Shown one piece after another: positions 39,872 to 49,205 of a DNA stretch of 64,000 bases. The translations under genes were made by a program, and so were the position numbers. This stretch comes from Aneurinibacillus sp. (GTDB lineage: Bacteria > Bacillota > UBA5301 > DYFA01), in assembly GCA_020725425.1 (NCBI GenBank), contig DYFA01000054.1, positions 43,664 through 107,663 on the forward strand. The letters run 5' to 3'. Within the stretch, counting starts at the first letter, position 1, and the number at the start of each line of letters is the position of its first letter. The notes beneath the pieces were generated by a model that worked only from the letters and a program-made list of their open reading frames with translations, was not told the DNA's origin and did not search any database.

Positions 39872-42151
39872 TCACCCGCGGTCCGTCTTCGGGTGCCCGT
39901 GGCATCCGGAGAGCACCCAGAAGTACTCAAGTACCTCGTGATGCGGGTTGAAGGTGGTGTGAAAGAGGCCGAAGGGCACAAGAAAGGTGTCGCCGGCCTT
40001 GATCTCAAACTCCTCCTCTCCGATCCGCATCCGGCCCGCGCCCTTCGTGACGTGGTAGATCTCCTCGTATTCGGCGTGAGCGTGACCTGAGGTGCGGCAG
40101 CCGGGGTAGATCACGGTGTAGCCGGCGGTGAGGTTGTCAGTGGGGGCGTTGGCCGGGGAGAGGAGGATGAACGAATCCCGCAGAACCTTCGTCTCCTCAC
40201 CCTGGAGCAGGGCGGAAAAGGACTTCGGTCCGGGCTCGGCTTCCGTGCGCTCGATGTTGCTGACCGTGATGGCCGCGGTTCGGCCCGCGCCGTCGGCGAC
40301 CAGTTCGGACAGCCCCAGCCGGCGCAGGGTCTCTCCGCGCACAATCCCCTGTTCGTCCCAGCCCCGCTCCTGGTAGTATTCCTGTAGCATCTTCCGGTAG
40401 ATCTCGGGTTCGACGCGCCGCCCCTGAGCCGGGCCGGCCGGCAATACTTCGCTGGTCAGTCTCTCCGGAAGCTGGTCATCCTTGGTCGTTATCCCTTCGC
40501 GGTTGAGGCACAGCCGCTCCAAGGAGTAGATCCGCTCACCGATGGTCATCAAGTCCGACGTCAAGTCCAGCCCTGTGACCAGCTTGAGTACGACCTCCCT
40601 GGGTGATTCGGTGAAGCCGAGGGGCTTTCTGGCGTTGGTGCAGAGACCGAGCGAGTCCACGTAGGCCCGGGTATCTTGGGCGGTGCGGACCAGGTGAGCC
40701 TTGCCCTCGCCGCTCAAGGGATCATACTTCCCCGAGAGCAACTCCTCGGAGATCGTCCATCCGCCGACGTTGTGGCAGGCGCCGCGACTCGACGTCCCAT
40801 AAGCCAGACCCATTCCGAGAAGACCCCGCGGATCATACGCCGCCAGGGGAGAGCCCTTCACGTGCATCAGGTACTTGCTCCACTCCGGGTGTGCCTTGGC
40901 CACACCCAGGACGCCTTCGGCCAGGAGGTTCCCGATGGCTTTCCGCTCGGCGATCAGTCGCAGCCCCTCGACCAGCGCGGTCGCGTTCCCGAAAGAGAAG
41001 GCGATACCGTCCGTATCATCCAGGGTGATGAGCCCGCGCTCGAACAGCTCCATCGCCAGCCCAACCATGTACCCCCCGCTCATCGTGTCCATGCCGTAGG
41101 CATCGCAAAGCCAGTTGGCCTTGACCACCGCCCCGAAATCAGCCACCCCGCAGTGCCCACCCAAGGCCCAGATGGATTCGTAGTCCGGGTCGGACTGGGC
41201 GCCCGCCCACGGCCCTTGGTTCACCTGACACCGCTTGGTGCAGGCAATGGGACAGCGCCAGCAAGCTTCGTTCTTGACCCAGTAGCGGGCTTTCATGGTA
41301 CGGGCGCCGAGTTCCCCGGCTCCTTCGAAGGTGGCCGTCGAGAAGTTGCGCGTCGGATAGCAACCATGGGAGTTGATGATCTCCGTCAACTGGTTGGTGC
41401 CGTATTCGGTAAGATCCAGCTTGCCGGCGCGCACGTCCTGACTCAACTGAGGCAGGACGGCTTTCAGCCCTTGGGGGTCAGCCACTGGCACGCTCCCGTG
41501 CCCGCTGACGGTGATGGCCTTCAGCTTCTTGGCGCCGAAGACCGCTCCGGCCCCACCCCGTCCGAAACTTCGGCCGTCCGCCTGGACGGTCGCGAATCGA
41601 ACCCCGACTTCGCCGGCCGGGCCGATACAGACCACACTGGCCCCAGGCCGCTCCTTAGCCAGGGCTTCAGCAGTCGAAAAGGCGTCCTTCCCCCAGAGGG
41701 ACGCGGCCTCATGAAACTCGACCTGCCCGTCTTCTAGGCTGATCCACGTCGGTTCCGCGCTGGCGCCCCGAATGATCAGGCCGTCAAACCCAGCCTGTTT
41801 GAGAAACGGGCCGAAATCGCCCCCGGCGTTGGAGGTGGTGTAGTGTCCGGTCTCGGGCGACTTGGTGGCCAAGGAAAGCTTGGTGCTCGCCGGGACACTG
41901 GTTCCAGTGAGAGGCCCCGTCATGATGATAAGGCTGTTCTCGGATCCAAGAGGATCGCAGCTGGCCGGCACTTCCTTGACGTAGTAGTAGGCAGCGAGGC
42001 CCCGCCCTCCAAGGTATTTGCGGACCTCCGCCTCACCGAAAGATCTGACTTCGGTCTGCTTGGTAGTTAGGTCGACTGTGAGTATGCGCCCGTTAAACCC
42101 TCCGACCAACTGGATCTCCTCCTGTTCACTGATTCTTGGGACGACCGACAA
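39872..42151 (-). CDS. Aldehyde ferredoxin oxidoreductase with C-terminal cupin domain
   Basis: AOR part GGFNGRILTVDLTTKQTEV, NEACWRCPIACTKRC; continuous ORF into cupin HAHAEYEEIYHVTKGAGRMRIGEEEFEIKAGDTFLVPFGLFHTTFN. Confidence 0.9.
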   Translation of the reverse strand: MSVVPRISEQEEIQLVGGFNGRILTVDLTTKQTEVRSFGEAEVRKYLGGRGLAAYYYVKEVPASCDPLGSENSLIIMTGPLTGTSVPASTKLSLATKSPETGHYTTSNAGGDFGPFLKQAGFDGLIIRGASAEPTWISLEDGQVEFHEAASLWGKDAFSTAEALAKERPGASVVCIGPAGEVGVRFATVQADGRSFGRGGAGAVFGAKKLKAITVSGHGSVPVADPQGLKAVLPQLSQDVRAGKLDLTEYGTNQLTEIINSHGCYPTRNFSTATFEGAGELGARTMKARYWVKNEACWRCPIACTKRCQVNQGPWAGAQSDPDYESIWALGGHCGVADFGAVVKANWLCDAYGMDTMSGGYMVGLAMELFERGLITLDDTDGIAFSFGNATALVEGLRLIAERKAIGNLLAEGVLGVAKAHPEWSKYLMHVKGSPLAAYDPRGLLGMGLAYGTSSRGACHNVGGWTISEELLSGKYDPLSGEGKAHLVRTAQDTRAYVDSLGLCTNARKPLGFTESPREVVLKLVTGLDLTSDLMTIGERIYSLERLCLNREGITTKDDQLPERLTSEVLPAGPAQGRRVEPEIYRKMLQEYYQERGWDEQGIVRGETLRRLGLSELVADGAGRTAAITVSNIERTEAEPGPKSFSALLQGEETKVLRDSFILLSPANAPTDNLTAGYTVIYPGCRTSGHAHAEYEEIYHVTKGAGRMRIGEEEFEIKAGDTFLVPFGLFHTTFNPHHEVLEYFWVLSGCHGHPKTDRG

Positions 42152-42869
42152 GCTCCACTTCGTAGGCGTATCGATCAGCCCGGCTCGCCGCCATCACCAG
42201 CTCCAGGGGCCGGCCGTCCGGTCCGTAGGTAACCCGCGTGATATGCAACAGCGGCGCGCCGCGGCGCACTCCCAGCATGGCGGCTTCCGCCGTCCCCGCC
42301 GGTTTCGCCTCGACTCTCTCGTGGGCCCGGGCCAAGACCAGGTGGTACTTTTTCTCAAGCGTTTGATACAGGGAGCCTTTCACATCCTCGGCGCAGAGAC
42401 CCGGCACGAGTTCCGGCAACAGGTAGTTGGTCATGGCAGTGACCGGCCCGTCGGGAGTGCAGCGGAGGCGATCGATCTTGACCACCGGTGCTTCAGGCGG
42501 GATTTCCAGAGCGGCAGCCACCTTGGGCGGCGCCGGGACGGTCTTGATTTGGATGTCGCGTGTTTCGGTAGGCACACCGCGAGCCGCCATGGTCTCCGCC
42601 CAACTGGAAATCATGTTTAACTTTTGACTCACTTTGACTGCGGCCACGAAGGTCCCCTTGCCCTTGCGCTTGACCAGCAAGCCTTCGTGAACCAGATCCT
42701 GGACGGCGCGTCTGACAGTGACTCGGCTCACGTCGTACATCTGCTCCAACTCCGGCTCCGTGGGAATTGCAGCAGATTTGGTGAACTCCCCTGTTTCAAT
42801 CCTGCGGCGCAACTCTTCCTTTAACTGGTGATACAGAGGGATCGGGCTCTCCTTGTCCAAAACGGCCAT
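42126..42869 (-). CDS. GntR-family regulator with UTRA effector domain
   Basis: PIPLYHQLKEELRRRIETGEF, MYDVSRVTVRRAVQDLVHEGLL; YGPDGRPLELVMAASRADRYAYEVEL. Confidence 0.93.
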   Translation of the reverse strand: MAVLDKESPIPLYHQLKEELRRRIETGEFTKSAAIPTEPELEQMYDVSRVTVRRAVQDLVHEGLLVKRKGKGTFVAAVKVSQKLNMISSWAETMAARGVPTETRDIQIKTVPAPPKVAAALEIPPEAPVVKIDRLRCTPDGPVTAMTNYLLPELVPGLCAEDVKGSLYQTLEKKYHLVLARAHERVEAKPAGTAEAAMLGVRRGAPLLHITRVTYGPDGRPLELVMAASRADRYAYEVELVGRPKNQ

Positions 42870-42921
42870 CTCTCTCCCCCTTTACCGAGAGTAGAAACTC
42901 AATGCTCATTGACCTGTTGAC

Positions 42922-42950
42922 ATTATAACATACTCATGATACATTGACAA
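42922..42950 (-). promoter_or_regulatory. Sigma-70-type promoter for the gntR gene
   Basis: On minus strand TTGTCA (42950-42945), 17-bp spacer, perfect TATAAT (42927-42922). Confidence 0.7.
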
Positions 42951-43090
42951 CGACGACCTGTAATAACGTTATAATGAGTTATGTACCCACCCAACATGTG
43001 GCACTCTCTGTCTGCTATCCGCCGGGGAGGTGACATCTCCAATATCCCGAAAGCTCTGGCTAGGCTGACTCGAGAAAGGAGGGGGACAGC

Positions 43091-44494
43091 TTGAACGGCA
43101 ACGGTCCTCAGGTCAGGACCGACATTCCAGGCCCCAAGAGCAGAGAGCTTCTCCGAGCTGACCAACGGCACCTATCCCACGGCAGCGCCTACGGAGACAT
43201 GTTCGGGAGTGGACTTCACGCTCCGGTTTTCGTCGCCTCCGAAGGTTGCTATCTTATCGATGCCGACGGCAACCGGTTCATGGATACGTCCGGCGCCTAC
43301 TCGATCGGAGTCCAAGGTTATTCGCCCGGGCCTCTGATTGATGCCGTCTGCGCGCAGATGCGACAACTGATGCATCTGCCGAACATGCCCAACATCCCGA
43401 TGCTGCAATTGGCCGAGAGTCTCCTGGGGATTTGCCCCGGCGAACTCAAGGAGGGCCTTGTCCAGTTTGAGGTGGGCGGCGGTCCGACCATGGACCTGGC
43501 CTTCAAGCTGGCCTATCACCACGCGGTCTATGGCAAGGGTGTGTCACACCCGGTCACCCTTGCTTTCATGGGCGCATACCACGGGCGCTCCATCGGGGCC
43601 AATACGTTGACCGGCTACGCCTACTACCGGGACGGCATGCCGAGAACGCCCGATGTGGTTCACCTCCCGTTTGCCTATTGCTACCGGTGCCCGTATGAGA
43701 AGGAATACCCGTCCTGCGACATCCTCTGCGCGCGCCTCGTCGGCAAGCTGTTGGAGTCCAGCAACTATACCTTCCGCGATCCCAACACCGGACACAACTC
43801 AGTCGCAACCCTTGTGATAGAGCCGATTCAGGCCCACTCCGGGATGATCGTCCCGCCCGACGAGTTCATGCCCACCCTGGCAGAAGTCTGCCGCCAGTAC
43901 GGGATCACCACCGTCGTGGACGAGATCTGCATGGGGATCGGGCACACCGGGAAGTGGTTCGCCTGCGATCACTGGGGGTTCGTGCCGGACATCATGGCGG
44001 TGGCCAAAGCCCTGACCGGCGGCACCTGGCCTCTGGGTGCGGTTGTGGCCAAGAGACCAATCTATGAGGTCTGGGGTGCCCTCCCCGACAGGCACATGGG
44101 AACCTACCATGGAAGCCCCGTGGGTTGCGCCGCCGGCCTGGCCACCCTTGACCTGATCAAGCGGGAGAACCTCCTGGAGAACGCGAGCCGGATGGGCGCA
44201 TACTTCCTGGCCGGCCTGCATGAGCTCGCCGACCGGCATTCGCTGATCGGCGAGGTTTGTGGCAAAGGCCTCGCGCTCGGGGTGGAGTTCGTCCGGGACC
44301 GTACCACCAAGGCCCCGGCCGCCCGCGAGGCGGGACTCATCGTGCTCGAGGCGGCCAAGAAGGGCGTGCTGATTCTGCGCAATGGCTACTTCAACAACCG
44401 CATCACCTTCATGCCGCCCCTGAACGTAACCAAGGACGAGGTCGACATCATCCTGAAGGTCTTGGACCACGCGATCAGGCGGGTTGCATTGTAG
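43091..44494 (+). CDS. Class-III PLP-dependent aminotransferase
   Basis: LAFMGAYHGRSIGANTLTGYAYYRDG, HMGTYHGSPVGCAAGLATLDL. Confidence 0.9.
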   Translation: MNGNGPQVRTDIPGPKSRELLRADQRHLSHGSAYGDMFGSGLHAPVFVASEGCYLIDADGNRFMDTSGAYSIGVQGYSPGPLIDAVCAQMRQLMHLPNMPNIPMLQLAESLLGICPGELKEGLVQFEVGGGPTMDLAFKLAYHHAVYGKGVSHPVTLAFMGAYHGRSIGANTLTGYAYYRDGMPRTPDVVHLPFAYCYRCPYEKEYPSCDILCARLVGKLLESSNYTFRDPNTGHNSVATLVIEPIQAHSGMIVPPDEFMPTLAEVCRQYGITTVVDEICMGIGHTGKWFACDHWGFVPDIMAVAKALTGGTWPLGAVVAKRPIYEVWGALPDRHMGTYHGSPVGCAAGLATLDLIKRENLLENASRMGAYFLAGLHELADRHSLIGEVCGKGLALGVEFVRDRTTKAPAAREAGLIVLEAAKKGVLILRNGYFNNRITFMPPLNVTKDEVDIILKVLDHAIRRVAL

Positions 44495-44568
44495 CACGAG
44501 CGTAGGAGGTGATCCGAACGGCGTCCTGCGTTGCCAGCCCGGGTAAACAAATTCTAGGGGGTGAGAGA

Positions 44569-45882
44569 ATGAGATCATTCCGAGGATTGGCTCTGGTGCT
44601 TGTGAGTGTTGTGTTGGTGTTTGGCATGACCTCCGTCTGCTTGGCCGCCCAGGCCAAACCTTTCGCCGGTACCCACCTCAACATGATCGCCTACGCCAGT
44701 CCAGCCGTCGATGCCACCAAGGCATTGCTCCCCGAGTTTGAGAAGGAGACTGGAATCAAGGTCACTATCACTGACGTGCCGTACGAACAACTCCACGAGA
44801 AACAGATCCTTGAGTTGACCGCCGGCCAGGGCGCGTATGACATAATCATGAACGACTACCTCTGGGTGGGCGAGTACGCCGCCGGCAAGTTCATCTTGCC
44901 GCTCACCAAGTTCATGAAGGATCCGAAGCTCAATCCGCCGGATTTCGACCCGGGGGACTTCATTCCCAAGACTCTGGAGGCCTTCGGCACCTGGAACGGT
45001 ACAGTGTACGCTCTGCCTTACCTTACCGTGGTGCAGCTTCTCTTCTACCGCAAGGACCTGTTTGAAAAGGAAGGCGTCAAGGTACCTGAGACCTGGGAGG
45101 AGTATCTTGCCGCCTGCAAGCACTTTACGCGGGACACGAACGGTGACGGCAAGATCGACTTCTGGGGTCACGGCTCGGCCTCTCGCCGAGGGATGGACGT
45201 CTTCAACGAATTCGGTATCTGGTTGTGGACCTTCGGCGGGGACATCCTCGACAAGGACATGAAGCCTATCTTTAACCGCCCCGCCGGCGTGGAAGCCCTC
45301 AAAGCTTACCGGGAACTGATTGCCAAGTATGCGACTCCCGCTGCCTCCTCCAACGCTGGTTACGAGGCAACAATGGAGTTCATGCAGGGCAAGACCGCCA
45401 TGCTGCTGTTCTGGACTGAAGTAGCGGCCATGGTGGAGGATCCCGCCCAGTCACTGGTCGCCGGCAAGGTCGGCTACGCCGCACCTCCCAAGAAGGTGGC
45501 CAGCGTCCCGAACTTCGGCGGGTATGGGCTGTCGATCGCGCGCAACTCCAAACATCCGGAGGCGGCCTACGTCTTCATCTCCTGGATCACCAGCAAGAAG
45601 ATCCAGAAGAAGTACACTCTGCTGGGAGGCACGCCTACCCGCAAGTCGCTCCTGGCCGACCCGGAGCTGAACCGGAAGTTCCCCTACTTCGAGGCTGCCC
45701 GCAAGGGTCTGGTGACCGGCAAGTACTTCCCGCGGATCCCCGAATACCCGCAACTGGAAGAAGCCATCGCGCTGGAAGTCCACCGGGCGATTCTCGGCCA
45801 GAAGGATCCCAAGGCCGCCCTGGACGACGCGGCGGCCCGCGTCCAGGAGATCCTGGCGAAGGCTGGTTACTACAAGAAGTAG
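44569..45882 (+). CDS. Sugar ABC transporter substrate-binding protein (family 1)
   Basis: Signal peptide MRSFRGLALVLVSVVLVFGMTSVCLAA; LPEFEKETGIKVTITDVPYEQLHEKQILEL. Confidence 0.92.
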   Translation: MRSFRGLALVLVSVVLVFGMTSVCLAAQAKPFAGTHLNMIAYASPAVDATKALLPEFEKETGIKVTITDVPYEQLHEKQILELTAGQGAYDIIMNDYLWVGEYAAGKFILPLTKFMKDPKLNPPDFDPGDFIPKTLEAFGTWNGTVYALPYLTVVQLLFYRKDLFEKEGVKVPETWEEYLAACKHFTRDTNGDGKIDFWGHGSASRRGMDVFNEFGIWLWTFGGDILDKDMKPIFNRPAGVEALKAYRELIAKYATPAASSNAGYEATMEFMQGKTAMLLFWTEVAAMVEDPAQSLVAGKVGYAAPPKKVASVPNFGGYGLSIARNSKHPEAAYVFISWITSKKIQKKYTLLGGTPTRKSLLADPELNRKFPYFEAARKGLVTGKYFPRIPEYPQLEEAIALEVHRAILGQKDPKAALDDAAARVQEILAKAGYYKK

Positions 45883-45912
45883 CATTAAGGCTCGAGGCTG
45901 GCCTGCAGCGGA

Positions 45913-45942
45913 GTCAAGGGCCCGGCGACCCGGGCCCTTGAC
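45913..45942 (+). promoter_or_regulatory. Intergenic hairpin between SBP and permease genes
   Basis: GTCAAGGGCCCGG / CCGGGCCCTTGAC 13-bp perfect stem, 4-nt loop, no T-tract. Confidence 0.7.
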
Positions 45943-45972
45943 CCCCGGCGCTACTACAGGAGGCATCGTCCG

Positions 45973-46887
45973 ATGATCGGCCTGGCCCCGCCAAAACCTC
46001 GCAAACGGCAAATGACCCTGGAACGCCGGACGCCTGCTCTCATGGTGACGCCGGCCGTTGCGTTGCTGCTGCTCTTGACGCTCTTCCCGATGTTTTACTC
46101 TTTGTTCCTCAGCCTGCACGACTGGAATATGGCCCGGCCCCAACACGGGAGAACCTTCATCGGCCTGGGAAACTTCTCGCGCCTCTTGAACGACCCGTAT
46201 TTTTGGGAAGCGCTGGGCCGTACAGCCGTTTACGTGGTGGGCGCCGTCACTTTGCAGATGGTTATCGGGTTCGCCCTGGCGCTCTTGTTCTCGTCCCGTA
46301 CCCGCTTCGTCTCAGTATCCCGAGCGCTCCTCCTTTTTCCAGTGATGCTGTCCCCCATCGTCGTCGGAGTCATGTGGCGCATCTTGTATCATCCCAGCTT
46401 CGGCATGGTCAATTTTGCGACTTCGTTCCTTGGGCTTGGGACTCGAGCCTGGCTCGGCGACCCTAAAACGGCGATGCTGGCGATCATCCTGACCGAGGTA
46501 TGGCAGTGGTCGCCCTTCGTGATGCTGCTCGTGCAATCAGGACTGGCCGGCTTGCCACCAGAACCTTTCGAGGCGGCGCTGATCGACGGCGCTTCGTCTT
46601 GGCAAGCTTTCTGGAGAATAACCGTTCCTCTTGTCAGTCCAACCCTCATCACTGCAGGACTGCTCCGCATGATGGATGCAATCAGGTCATTCGACACCAT
46701 TTATGTCATGACGAAGGGCGGCCCTTCTAACTATACCGAGACCCTTAGTTTCCTGACCTACAAGACCGGGTTCATGTTCTTCGATATGGGGATGGCCTGC
46801 GCTTTATCATACGTCCTGCTCCTGATCGTGCTTACGCTCAGCCAGGTCCTTACGCGGGCCAAGGTGTTCAAGGTGGACGTCTCGTAG
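45973..46887 (+). CDS. Carbohydrate ABC transporter permease (MalF-like)
   Basis: EAALIDGASSWQAFWRITVPLVSPTLITAGLLRMMDAIRSFDTIYVMTKGGPSNYTETLSFLTYKTGF. Confidence 0.93.
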   Translation: MIGLAPPKPRKRQMTLERRTPALMVTPAVALLLLLTLFPMFYSLFLSLHDWNMARPQHGRTFIGLGNFSRLLNDPYFWEALGRTAVYVVGAVTLQMVIGFALALLFSSRTRFVSVSRALLLFPVMLSPIVVGVMWRILYHPSFGMVNFATSFLGLGTRAWLGDPKTAMLAIILTEVWQWSPFVMLLVQSGLAGLPPEPFEAALIDGASSWQAFWRITVPLVSPTLITAGLLRMMDAIRSFDTIYVMTKGGPSNYTETLSFLTYKTGFMFFDMGMACALSYVLLLIVLTLSQVLTRAKVFKVDVS

Positions 46888-46925
46888 GACGGAATCATCA
46901 GACAGGAGTACATCGGTCCAGGAGC

Positions 46926-47798
46926 GTGGTCAACATGAAGGCAACCTTCCAGGGCTTGAACTCAATGTACCGCAGAATCCCACGGAAGAACTTGCAGGCG
47001 TTCGGCTTGGCGTTGGCTCGGGCCGCCCTCCTTCTGGCCTATCTCTTCCCCATAGTATGGGTCTTTCTCACCTCGATAAAGCCACCGATCCTGACAGTCA
47101 CGCCTAAGCCGGTATGGATCTTCCAGCCGACTCTCGTGAGTTACCAGGCTCTCTTCCGCAAGTACGATTTCGGGCGTTTCATTAGTAACTCATTGACCAT
47201 CGCCTTCTGGTCAACCTTGATCACCACTGCCCTGAGTACCACCGCCGCTTACGCTCTCAGCCGGCATGCTATCCGCAGGCGGGACGACATCGCATTCTGG
47301 ATCCTGTCCACGAGAATGCTTCCGCCCATCGCCAGCGTATTACCCGTATTCATCCTGATGAGGACTTGGGGCCTACTGGACACGAAGCTGAGCATGATCG
47401 TCATGTACAGCGTGTTCAACATCCCCCTGTCCGTCTGGATCATCAAGGCCTTCATGGCGCAACTGCCGAAGGAACTCGAAGAGGCGGCGCTGGTCGACGG
47501 GTGTTCTGTGTTGAGGGCGTTCACCAGGATCGCTCTCCCTCTGTCTCTGCCCGGTATTGTGGCCGCGGCCACACTTACGTTCATCCTGGCCTGGAACGAA
47601 TTCACCTTCGCCCTGGTCCTGGCCCAAATGAAGGCCAAAACCTTCCCCGTGGCCATCGCCGGGTTCCAGGCGAAACACGGCCTGTTTTTGGGCGAGTTGT
47701 CGGCCGGCGCGATCGTCGGAACCCTTCCCATCCTCGTGGTTGCGCTTCTCTTGGGCCGATATATCGTGGCCGGCCTGACCGTCGGGGCGCTTAAGTGA
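46926..47798 (+). CDS. Carbohydrate ABC transporter permease (MalG-like)
   Basis: ELEEAALVDGCSVLRAFTRIALPLSLPGIVAAATLTFILAWNEFTFALVL. Confidence 0.93.
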   Translation: MVNMKATFQGLNSMYRRIPRKNLQAFGLALARAALLLAYLFPIVWVFLTSIKPPILTVTPKPVWIFQPTLVSYQALFRKYDFGRFISNSLTIAFWSTLITTALSTTAAYALSRHAIRRRDDIAFWILSTRMLPPIASVLPVFILMRTWGLLDTKLSMIVMYSVFNIPLSVWIIKAFMAQLPKELEEAALVDGCSVLRAFTRIALPLSLPGIVAAATLTFILAWNEFTFALVLAQMKAKTFPVAIAGFQAKHGLFLGELSAGAIVGTLPILVVALLLGRYIVAGLTVGALK

Positions 47799-47829
47799 AA
47801 CATGACGACCTGAAGGAGGACGGGTAACC

Positions 47830-49158
47830 ATGAATGTACCGCGAACTGGACTGATCACCGTTTCCCTCGAGGGGGAACGCCTCGATCTGGCGGAAAAGTT
47901 CGACCGGACGGCACGCCACCAGTTGGCCAGGTTCGGCCTCGAAGTCTTGGGTGACGGGATCCCCAAGACCCACGGGCGTGAGGTGCTGGCGGCCGTGGAG
48001 AGCGTCAGGAGGGACGGCGCCGAGTCCATCGTGTACCTCATGGGCACCTGGGTTTCGGCTCCGGACGTCGTGACCGCGGTTCAGCTCGCCGGCATGCCTA
48101 TGGCGGTCTGGGGTGTGCCCGAAGGTGCTTCCTTTTCTTCCGTCGGCGCCAACGTGGTGCATGGAGCTCTTGAGGAACTCGGCCTCAAGCACAAACTGGT
48201 CTACGGTCTGCCGGACGATGAGGAAACCCTCCGCGAATTGGTCTGCTTTCTACGGGCCGCTCGAGTCAAGCACGCGCTTAACGGAGCGCTCCTTGGACTC
48301 ATCGGCGGCCGCAGCCTGGGGATGTACCCGTCCACAACCGACCCTCTCCAGGTCAAGCGAGTCTTCGGTCTCGAAATCGAACACGTCGACCAGCTCTTGC
48401 TGGTTGAGACCGCCCGGGGGCTGGATGAGGAGAAGGTCACCCAGGCCTATGAGGAGTTCAAAGGGGCCTATGGGCAGATCAACGTGCCGATGGAGATCAT
48501 GTCGAAGTCGCTCCGGATGTACTTTGCCCTCAAACAACTGGTCTCCGAGCGTCAGTTCGACTTCGTCGCCCTGAAATGCCTGGAGGAGGTGATCAATACT
48601 TACGTCTCCTGTTGTCTGCCGATCGCCCTGGCGAACGACGAAGGCCTTATCACGGCCTGCCAGAGCGACATCAACGCGGCCATCGCCATGCAGATCATGC
48701 ATCTCCTCACCGGCAGCGCGCCGATGTTCGCCGATGTGAACGTGGTAGACAAGGACACTGGCGTCGCCAGACTCGTCAACTGCGGCACCATGCCGACGGT
48801 ATTGGCTACAAGCAAGAAAGACGTGGAGTGGAACTGCCAGTACGAGTACATGGGCAAAGCCCGGGGCGCCTGTCCCACTTTCTGCTGCCGGGCCGGCCAC
48901 GTCACTTTCGCCGCCCTGAGCCGCATCAAGGGAGACTACGTGATGCAGATCGCCTCCGGCGAGGCCTTCGAGCAGCCGAAAAGCGTCCTGGCGGAGGTGC
49001 GTGACGTCTGGCCACAGGCCTTCGTGAAGCTTCACGGCGACCCGCTGGATTTCTACCGCAACCTTCGCTCCAACCACATGGTCGCGGCCTACGGGGACGT
49101 CACCAACGAGCTCATAGACTTCTGCGCGCTCTCAGACATTCGACCTATACTGACATAG
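47830..49158 (+). CDS. L-fucose/L-arabinose isomerase-like protein
   Basis: FucI-fold-like layout: SIVYLMGTWVSAPDVVTAVQLAGMPMAVWGVPEGASF, LGLIGGRSLGMYPSTTDPLQVKRVFGLEIEHVD, VALKCLEEVINTYVSCCLPIALANDEGLITACQSDINAAI. Confidence 0.65.
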   Translation: MNVPRTGLITVSLEGERLDLAEKFDRTARHQLARFGLEVLGDGIPKTHGREVLAAVESVRRDGAESIVYLMGTWVSAPDVVTAVQLAGMPMAVWGVPEGASFSSVGANVVHGALEELGLKHKLVYGLPDDEETLRELVCFLRAARVKHALNGALLGLIGGRSLGMYPSTTDPLQVKRVFGLEIEHVDQLLLVETARGLDEEKVTQAYEEFKGAYGQINVPMEIMSKSLRMYFALKQLVSERQFDFVALKCLEEVINTYVSCCLPIALANDEGLITACQSDINAAIAMQIMHLLTGSAPMFADVNVVDKDTGVARLVNCGTMPTVLATSKKDVEWNCQYEYMGKARGACPTFCCRAGHVTFAALSRIKGDYVMQIASGEAFEQPKSVLAEVRDVWPQAFVKLHGDPLDFYRNLRSNHMVAAYGDVTNELIDFCALSDIRPILT

Positions 49159-49205
49159 CAGGAGCGCAGGGGTGGAGTTGCCCCGATTTCGTGGACGGGT
49201 TGATG

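Noticed and set aside
40676-41737. 353-aa plus ORF opposite AOR-cupin
   Set aside because: Shadow ORF; AOR motifs on the minus strand are unambiguous.
42944-42975. TTGACA...TATAAT as + strand promoter for the 43091 operon
   Set aside because: Spacer is 20 bp, too long for a standard sigma-70 promoter; only the minus-strand promoter is claimed.
45913-45942. Rho-independent terminator after the SBP gene
   Set aside because: Stem is perfect but there is no T-tract; more consistent with an mRNA-stability hairpin inside an operon.
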